Positions 20,001-25,939 of a stretch of 25,939 nucleotides of DNA are shown here, one piece after another. Under the pieces are notes generated by a model that was given only the letters and a program-made list of their open reading frames with translations, searched no databases and was not told where the DNA came from. Numbering within the stretch: position 1 is the stretch's first letter; each line of letters opens with the position of its first letter. The stretch covers positions 1-25,939 of the forward strand of contig JALJEE010001037.1 in the NCBI GenBank assembly GCA_023231475.1, written 5' to 3'. The translations under genes were made by a program, and so were the position numbers. This DNA comes from Seison nebaliae (Eukaryota; Rotifera; Pararotatoria; Seisonacea; Seisonidae).

Positions 20001-23000
20001 ATAATATAATTTCAACAAATATTTATAATGTGCATAAAATGTGATGAAGTTATGTTGGAGGAGATAGAGTACTCGATTGAGATTTGTTGTTGCTGTTAAA
20101 TTGAGTTTGGGATCGATGAATGGTTCTTTCAATTCCCATTCTTCTTGACTACGTCGAATACATTCGAAGATCAATTCGTGAGCCATCGACCATTTCGAAC
20201 GTTTGACATTTGAATTTGGTGAGAATGTTCGAGCGAGATAAGCAGCAATCATCGGATATTGTTCATTTGGTAAATTAGTCAATTCATTTATCAATTTACT
20301 CAATTCATTTCGTCTCAATTTCTCTTTTTCTCCTTCATCAATATGATCATTATTAGTACCAACATTATTATTATTATTATCATTATCCATTTCACGACGT
20401 CGTTTACAATTATTATTATTATTATTGATTGAATGAATTAATTCGAATGTATCACAATTTCTTTTCCGATTCTCACAACTAGTTGATTGTTCCTCCACTT
20501 GTTTCAGACGGAGATTCATCAATGATCTGAAATCAATTAAACCATCATCATTTCTCTTCACATTCTCACCCATTTCATTCAATGTCTTTTTCTTACTTTT
20601 TGGAATGAGAAATCTTATTTCTAATTTATTCCAATTTTCCAATAAAATGTTGAGTCGATAACCGAATTCCTTCCACAAATCGTCACTATATGAAAGTTTT
20701 GTAATTAATGTAAATGATTTCCATGAAGTGAATTCATTCAACAATTTCCACATGATATCTTGAAGACCGTTCGTTCGACATGTTAACGGATCGAACCAAA
20801 TTTGTCGAATTGCAGTAATCAATTCACATGGACGATATCGCCATTCGATAGAAGATAAAATGAGAATGAATTTACAAGAAATAGTCAACGGAAATGAATT
20901 GAATCGTCGAAGGAGATGAACGAAACATTTACTAAATGAATAATCATAAAGTGAATGACAAATATGATCATCCATATTCGCTAGACAACTATTCAATAAT
21001 CGATCGAGAGATCTCAATGAATCAGATTGATACAATTCACGACAAAATACTTGAACATCTTCATCCGTATGCCATTCGAAGAGAAGTGATTGTCTCTCAT
21101 ATTTCTCAGTTTTCAATCGGATTTTTCTATGTCTCCGACGTCGTTCGTCGTGACTCTCATAGAGATAAACTTCCACAAATCTCTTTCGTTCTCCTTTCGC
21201 TTTCACATCTTTTAATCTACGTTCAAATTTTTTTTCATTTTCTTCATTCCATTTCTTCACACAACTTGAACGACTTGCACTCAAAATTAGACAATTGATG
21301 AATTCATAAGAGAATATGAACAATTTACATGTGGATTTCGATCGAAGATCTTTCATTAAACATTCGAAACAATTCCCATAAATCTTCTTTTCTTTATGTC
21401 TCTTTCTCTCCAATTTCTTCTTCATCGCCATCTCTTTATTCATCTTCTCCATTTCCATTTTCTTCTTTAACGATTTATCATCCAACTTCACCGATTTGTG
21501 ACTATCAACTGAACTCGGTTTCCTTATTCGTTTCGGCGAAAGTGAATTAGTTGAATTTCTCGATTTAGAACCATTGGGTGGTATGGCACCTAACCATTTT
21601 CGACAATTTCTCGCTCCACAATAACATTTTTGATAAACTTTAGGAATGGTTTCTTTCTCCGATATCGTTTGATTCTCCCCATCACTCTCATCACTACTAT
21701 CATCATCATCCACTTCGAAACGATAATCGAATGATAATTCTTCTCCACTTGTTATCGATCTTTTTGTGATGAAAGCAATTCTTGATTCACCGTTTACGAT
21801 CCATTTACTCGTAATACAATTTGGATCACATGAATGATTCATATAACGCGAAGCGTTTCCATATACGGTGGCATCGATAACTTGTGTTGTCGTCAATGAC
21901 ATGAAATAATGATGACGAATTCTTTCTTTCTGATATGTCAATTTTCGTTTTGCCATTTCCGTTAAATCGATTATTTCGCCCACATATTCCATGATGAAAG
22001 AATCCTTCGTCAAATCCTCCAACGCTATCACACCCCAACCTTTCTTTTCCGTTCGCACCACACCAATTGGAGCCGATTCGAATCGTTGAAAACGTCGATT
22101 ACTACAATCAACACCACAACCACAATTCTCATCATTACACTCAACATTCAACATTCGATTTACACAACTCATTCCACAAATTCCATCATTCGTCGCATAA
22201 CAATCACATACGGCGTCTGATCGATATGATCGTTTGCTACAATCACGAGTAGGTCGTCGACTTCCACCACTATCATCCTTCTGTATACTTGTCGTCGTTT
22301 TCTTATTATTCTCATTCTTCTTCTTCAATATCACCGACAATGCCAATGGCACAGACTGCCCACGCACTTTCTTCACACACTCAGAAATCAATTCAAAATT
22401 TGGCGCTTTTACTTTCTCATAAAATAACATGGGAACAGTAAATAATTTCTTTATCATCTCCGTACCATATTTCTCCGAAATCTTTTTCGATATTATTATT
22501 CCATTATCTCCAATATTCTCCACCGTTTCATTTCCATTTTTCTTATTCTCTTTATCAGTATTATTTTCTCCACCACAATTTTCTTTATCTCTAATATTTT
22601 CATTCTCCGTCCTTTCAAATATTTCTTCTTTCATTTCGTAATTCTCTTCCATCATCTCGTCTACATTCTCGTCATCAAACGGTTTTTCCTTTTCTTCATC
22701 AGAATTCGATGGTAACGCCAAATTGTTACGATTATTCTCATCAAATAATTTTCTCGTGTCCATTTCCTGAAAACTTTTCACAAATTCTTTCATATCAATA
22801 TCAGTAAATTGTCGGGCTTCGATTAATCGTCCGAGGAAAGATCGAATAATTTCTATCGATCGAACTTTCCGTAAAATAAGTACAACATCCGATGAATCGT
22901 TACACAATTCGTTCAATGTCCAATATGATGGGAATATATTGAGACGAATTTGAGTAGAATCATTTCCTGAAATAGATTCGTTCACGTTAAAAACTTTTAA

Positions 23001-23183
23001 AATATTTTCTTCAAAATATTCATCGTTTTCATTTGTCCGTTTTCCCATCTTAATATCTTTCTCTTCATTTTCATATCGAGAACTGATTTTCTGTTTTATT
23101 ACTCTCTCCAACCAGTCGATCCGTTTCAAATATCGATAATGCTCCATCGCTTTCTTTTCCGACTCATATTTCTTCCGATTCAC
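17065..23183 (-). CDS. SETD2: SETD2-type histone H3 lysine-36 methyltransferase, about 2,020 residues
   Basis: A 5.8-kb exon (23183-17385) joins through a 50-bp intron to a last exon (17334-17065). In other species SETD2 trimethylates H3K36 during transcription while bound to RNA polymerase II. Domains by residue of the long frame: Cys-rich AWS (about 310-367, including CGMSCVNRML and CSNRRFQRF); SET (about 368-490, with EKKGWG, HHYFMSL, VIDAT, NASRYMNHSCDPNC and ELSFDYRF); post-SET (about 518-531, QKCYCGARNCRKWLG). FQR, HHYFM and IDAT fit SETD2 better than ASH1 or NSD. An acidic stretch (about 491-510) separates SET from post-SET. The C-terminus (residues after about 1925, ending VRTKIESYIRRNVEKA) resembles the RNA-polymerase-binding SRI domain. 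No WW domain is visible. Asn runs sit near 920-940, and a five-fold repeat of about eight residues lies in the C-terminal third. The large middle region is not recognised. The frame begins right after a splice-acceptor-like CTTTAG, not at an ATG. The first internal Met is at 23147; a short upstream exon is likely. Confidence 0.88.
18179..18298 (-). repeat. 24-bp tandem repeat, five units, in frame in SETD2
   Basis: Five consecutive 24-bp units with only a few differences, starting at 18179, 18203, 18227, 18251 and 18275. In the SETD2 frame each unit encodes about eight residues of the type EINKFGEI. The unit length is a multiple of three, so copy-number changes keep the frame. Confidence 0.9.
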
Positions 23184-23742
23184 TAAAGAAATTTAGAAGA
23201 AAAAAATTACGAATGAAAATCCTCTCTGAATTTGAGATAAATAGAAAACTTTTGTCCAAACTCCAATAAAATATTTTTTCAAATTTTATAGGCAATTTTT
23301 CCTTAATGACTTTCTAAATGAAATGTTTTATGTCTTTCTATATTATACTCCCAATTTGTACATAAGTGGTTACGAGAAATTATAGTGAAAATTAAACTTG
23401 TTTAAAATTTTTCAAAAACTGAAACTTACAATTTGAGTTTAGAAAATTTCGGGAGAACTCAAGTTTTTTCCTTTTCGAATTTTGAAAAAAAAAAAAGATT
23501 ATTCTAGAAATGTATGAATTAAAACTGCGTTTTAAAAATTTTGAGAATTTTAAAACAGTTTTCAATTAACTTAAATTTCCCCATTTTTACAAATAATTCT
23601 CTTGTCATTCTCATTCGACACATACTCACTTTCACTTCCACAATCCAAATTTCACTCAATTTGCACAATTTCTTCGGAAATTCTCCACTATTTCTCACAC
23701 AATTTTACACAATTTTCGGTCAGTCCGACACACATCAATCGA
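23184..23742. promoter_or_regulatory. Divergent SETD2/ANKRD49 region
   Basis: About 560 bp between the SETD2 long exon and the ANKRD49 ATG. It should hold the ANKRD49 promoter and the SETD2 promoter plus a short first exon. One candidate first-exon start on the minus strand is the ATG at 23584: it opens ten codons and a phase-compatible GT follows, but this is weak. AT-rich, with an A run near 23487-23496. Confidence 0.35.
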
Positions 23743-24489
23743 ATGATTTCCGAATGCAATATGCGTGAGGAGAATGTGTATGCGAGTGACCCGGAAGATT
23801 GTGCGGATGAAATGATACAACAATCTCAAAAATTATATGAGGAGATTTTAGAGAAGAAACGAGGAAATCCATCAGCATTCGTGTCTCATTGGGAAGCGGA
23901 TGAGAACGCCATCGCTGAATGGACAGCAGATGAATTGCGACAAGATGTTTGTAAGAGATTTGTGAAATCAGCTGAATTAGGAGAATTGTGCAATTTGGAA
24001 GAGATGTACAAAGAAATGAAAAAGACGAATGATGACGTGGAGAAATTATTTAAATTTGCAGACAATGACGGATATACGGCACTTCATCGAAGTTCTTATA
24101 ATGGACATAAGAAATGTGTAGAATGGTTATTATTGAATGGAGCAGATGTGAATCATTTGACAAATGATCATTGGACACCATTACATAGTGCAGTAATGTG
24201 GAATCAATATGAATGTGCTTGTATACTCTTAAGATATGGAGCAAATCAAGCCATCGGAACTTTAAGTGGGCAAACTCCGTTACATTTGGCCGCGTCTCAA
24301 TCCTCCAATTCGTCCGATATACTCACTCTACTTTTATATCAAGTGAATTGTCCAGTGGATAAGAAGAATAAGCAGAATCAAACACCATATGATATCGCAA
24401 AATCATCGAATGTTTATGCGTCGTTATTTGAACCGCTACTCCTCTATCGTACCAAAAACGAAGATTCAATAAAATTTATTGAAAAATGA
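23743..24489 (+). CDS. ANKRD49: Ankyrin repeat domain protein 49 (ANKRD49-like)
   Basis: Single exon, 248 residues from ATG at 23743. The open frame extends further upstream but without an ATG; a second ATG at 23761 is an alternative start. The acidic N-terminal half has SDPEDCADE and a helix-rich stretch. Four ankyrin repeats follow: DGYTALHRSSYNGHKKCVEW, WTPLHSAVMWNQYECACILL, QTPLHLAASQSSNSSDILTL and a shorter last repeat QTPYDIAKSSNVYASLFE. This matches human ANKRD49 repeat by repeat, including DGWTPLHSACKWN, the LTPLHLAAGN block and the closing FDIARRTSIYHYLFE. Human ANKRD49 is a small nuclear protein linked to spermatogenesis and autophagy; its biochemical role is poorly defined, so only the family is asserted. 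The gene is convergent with DNAJC30, with just 6 bp between the two stop codons, and carries an AATAAA inside its own coding sequence. Confidence 0.85.
   Translation: MISECNMREENVYASDPEDCADEMIQQSQKLYEEILEKKRGNPSAFVSHWEADENAIAEWTADELRQDVCKRFVKSAELGELCNLEEMYKEMKKTNDDVEKLFKFADNDGYTALHRSSYNGHKKCVEWLLLNGADVNHLTNDHWTPLHSAVMWNQYECACILLRYGANQAIGTLSGQTPLHLAASQSSNSSDILTLLLYQVNCPVDKKNKQNQTPYDIAKSSNVYASLFEPLLLYRTKNEDSIKFIEK
24467..24481. terminator. Palindromic two-strand poly(A) signal, CAATAAA-A-TTTATTG
   Basis: A 15-bp odd palindrome with perfect 7-bp arms. It presents AATAAA on the plus strand (24468-24473) and AATAAA on the minus strand (TTTATT at 24475-24480). The minus-strand copy lies 16 nt past the DNAJC30 stop, a good position. 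The plus-strand copy lies inside the ANKRD49 coding region, 13 nt before its stop codon, so usual cleavage 10-30 nt downstream would fall at or just after that stop. Confidence 0.5.
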
Positions 24490-24495
24490 AGTCGT

Positions 24496-25224
24496 CTAAG
24501 GAGATGAATGATGATCAATAATCTTCTTTTTTATTTTTTTCCTTCTTTTATGTTGGAGTTTCCTTCTACTCAATTCTTTCTCTTCCCTCAAACTCCTTCC
24601 AAACGACAAGATGAGTCCGAGAAAAACGGCGGAAGAAATGAAGAAAATAAATTGAACTAATTTCATTTCTTCTTTCTTCTGTTGAACTGATGGACGAGCA
24701 TAAACATTCATTCTTTTCTTTCTCATTTCATCATAAGTTTTATATTGATCGAACGAATATTTCCCGTAATGATAATTAAAATGTTCTTCGAAATTGAACA
24801 TTCCTGCATGTCTTCCTGAATATCTTTTCCGTCGTTTCATGCGATCATATGATTGATTAGAGAAATTCATTCCATTTTTTGAAAATTGATCAGTTACATT
24901 CGGTGATTTACCATTATTTTTCCTCTTCAATCCCAAACGATTATCATATTCTTCTCTCAACTTATCGTCACTTAGAGTGGCATAAGCCATGGATATCTTT
25001 TGGAAATATTCGGTCGCTTTCTCATCCTTATTAATATCAGGATGATACTTCTTTGACAGTGAATAATAAGATTCTTTCAGTTCATTCATCTTCACGTTTG
25101 TTTCCACATTCAACAATTCATAATAATTTAAATTGCCATTAAATACATGTCGAATATTTTTCAATTCATTCAAATATTTACTTGACCATAAAGATTGACG
25201 AGGTAATCCATAAACTCTTTTCAT
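24496..25224 (-). CDS. DNAJC30: Mitochondrial J-domain protein, DNAJC30-like
   Basis: Single exon, 242 residues from ATG at 25224. A J domain covers about residues 32-95: NYYELLNVE, then KYHPDINKDEKATEYFQKIS with the HPD triad (61-63) that activates Hsp70 ATPase, then AYATLSDDKLREEYD. After a basic linker comes GMFNFEEHFNYHYGKYSF, very like the MFNFDAFYQAHYGEQ block of human DNAJC30, which sets it apart from other J proteins. A membrane segment lies at about 189-207, followed by a strongly basic tail. DNAJC30 is a mitochondrial inner-membrane protein linked to ATP synthase and complex I maintenance in mammals. The Arg/Ser-containing N-terminus could be a mitochondrial presequence. It is convergent with ANKRD49, 6 bp away. 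Confidence 0.85.
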   Translation of the reverse strand: MKRVYGLPRQSLWSSKYLNELKNIRHVFNGNLNYYELLNVETNVKMNELKESYYSLSKKYHPDINKDEKATEYFQKISMAYATLSDDKLREEYDNRLGLKRKNNGKSPNVTDQFSKNGMNFSNQSYDRMKRRKRYSGRHAGMFNFEEHFNYHYGKYSFDQYKTYDEMRKKRMNVYARPSVQQKKEEMKLVQFIFFISSAVFLGLILSFGRSLREEKELSRRKLQHKRRKKIKKKIIDHHSSP

Positions 25225-25390
25225 TGTTTTCGGAAGATCATTTTAGATTTATTTCCCGTTATTTCTTCCTATTCTTTGAAGCTAATCATTTTTAATCACA
25301 CTTATGTCCTACATTATTTTCAAGTTGTTTAGAACATATTTAATATTTTAGTTATTATTATATATTATTAATTATTCTCTATTAGAACTT

Positions 25391-25588
25391 CTAAACAAAC
25401 TTATTTCTAACCCGACCAAAGTTGGAACTATTTAAAGTTTCAGAACTTTTAATGCTTTGCATGTTAATACCAAAAATATTAAGCGCTAACAAATTAAGTA
25501 AATATTGAATATAATTTAATGATGGTTCTTTATTTGCATCGATGATGGAAAAAAAATTGAACTTATCCACGTAAAAATGGACAGATAC
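25391..25588 (-). CDS. Possible terminal exon of an unrecognised minus-strand gene
   Basis: Directly after a good acceptor (TTTTCTCCAG, minus strand) the frame stays open for 65 codons to a stop at 25391. The translation (with VSVHFYVDKFNFFSIIDANK near its start) is not low-complexity, but I do not recognise it. No upstream exon was found between here and the poly(T) tract. It could equally be a chance open frame in AT-rich DNA. Confidence 0.2.
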   Translation of the reverse strand, partial: VSVHFYVDKFNFFSIIDANKEPSLNYIQYLLNLLALNIFGINMQSIKSSETLNSSNFGRVRNKFV

Positions 25589-25739
25589 CTGGAGAAAATA
25601 ATAATAATGGTAAGTATCAGAATAGAGAATTTTCCAGATCAAACTCTAAACAATACGGCAGAAGAAGTTAAAAATAATATTTTCAATAATGATTAGAATA
25701 TGCACGAAATATACTGAATTGAGCTGAGTTATTTATTTA

Positions 25740-25791
25740 TTTTTTTTTTTTTTTTTTTTTTTATTTATTATAAAATCAAATCCCCTCGGGG
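25740..25791 (-). mobile_element. Putative 3' end of a minus-strand retroposed element: hairpin, AATAAA, A23 tail
   Basis: On the minus strand the order is CCCCGAGGGG (25791-25782), an AT-rich spacer with AATAAATA, then 23 consecutive A (25762-25740). A GC-rich mini-hairpin followed by a poly(A) signal and an A tail is what the 3' end of a LINE, SINE or processed transcript looks like. No coding sequence of the element and no target-site duplication could be identified, so the class is open. Confidence 0.35.
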
Positions 25792-25939
25792 TAAATTAAA
25801 TTATATTGGTATTATATACTATAATATATATTATTATAATCAAATTTATGTATCAAATTATTCTTTTTATTTTAATATTACATTTTTTAAATTATTGCAG
25901 AATTACACTCTTCACAGAATCTTATTCTTAATCTGATTT

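Larger units (their letters stand above)
25225..25919. other. Right-hand flank: DNAJC30 promoter, then AT-rich DNA
   Basis: The first 100-150 bp should contain the DNAJC30 promoter. The rest is AT-rich, with the possible orphan exon, the poly(T) tract and the hairpin reported separately. Near the right edge a plus-strand ATTATTGCAG at about 25893-25902 could be a splice acceptor of a gene continuing outside the window. Confidence 0.35.

Noticed and set aside
21826-22038. Alternative minus-strand frame within the SETD2 SET domain
   Set aside because: It is a shadow frame of the SET coding sequence, which carries the conserved motifs.

Overview
The window is nuclear DNA of a compact, AT-rich eukaryotic genome, most likely a small invertebrate. 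The genes carry GT-AG introns, most of them only 41-53 bp long, and the encoded proteins are animal-type (vesicular glutamate transporter, calpain, SETD2, ANKRD49, DNAJC30, WDR4). Asn runs, a low-GC background and tiny introns would suit an acariform mite, but a nematode, rotifer or other small-genome animal cannot be excluded. No rRNA, tRNA, CRISPR or bacterial operon structure was seen.

Layout, left to right. 1-906 (-): Gag-like retrotransposon fragment with an in-frame TAG, running off the left edge. 1405-3749 (-): nine-exon VGLUT/SLC17 transporter. 3750-10200: about 6.4 kb without a recognisable gene, with microsatellites and possible regulatory sites. About 10268-12571 (+): calpain-family gene whose catalytic domain has lost the protease signature motifs. 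12861-13604 (-): COX11. 14170-15222 (+): RFC3. 15582-16954 (+): eight-exon WDR4. 17065-23183 (-): SETD2-type H3K36 methyltransferase of about 2,020 residues. 23743-24489 (+): ANKRD49. 24496-25224 (-): DNAJC30. 25225-25919: mostly non-coding, with a possible orphan terminal exon and a poly(T) tract that looks like the poly(A) tail of a minus-strand retroposed element.

The right half is a run of unrelated housekeeping genes packed in alternating orientation: calpain/COX11 convergent, COX11/RFC3 divergent, WDR4/SETD2 convergent, SETD2/ANKRD49 divergent and ANKRD49/DNAJC30 convergent. Convergent pairs are so close that their poly(A) signals interleave. The ANKRD49/DNAJC30 pair has a 15-bp palindrome carrying an AATAAA on each strand inside the ANKRD49 coding region. 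The genes do not form a pathway; their proximity looks like compaction.

The points most worth a second look are the degenerate calpain, the shared palindromic poly(A) signal, the highly diverged SETD2 with an in-frame 24-bp repeat and no visible WW domain, and the retroelement debris at both ends. I found no clearly new multi-gene system. Exon joins were worked out by hand from reading-frame continuity, splice dinucleotides and remembered family sequences. No alignment or search was run.
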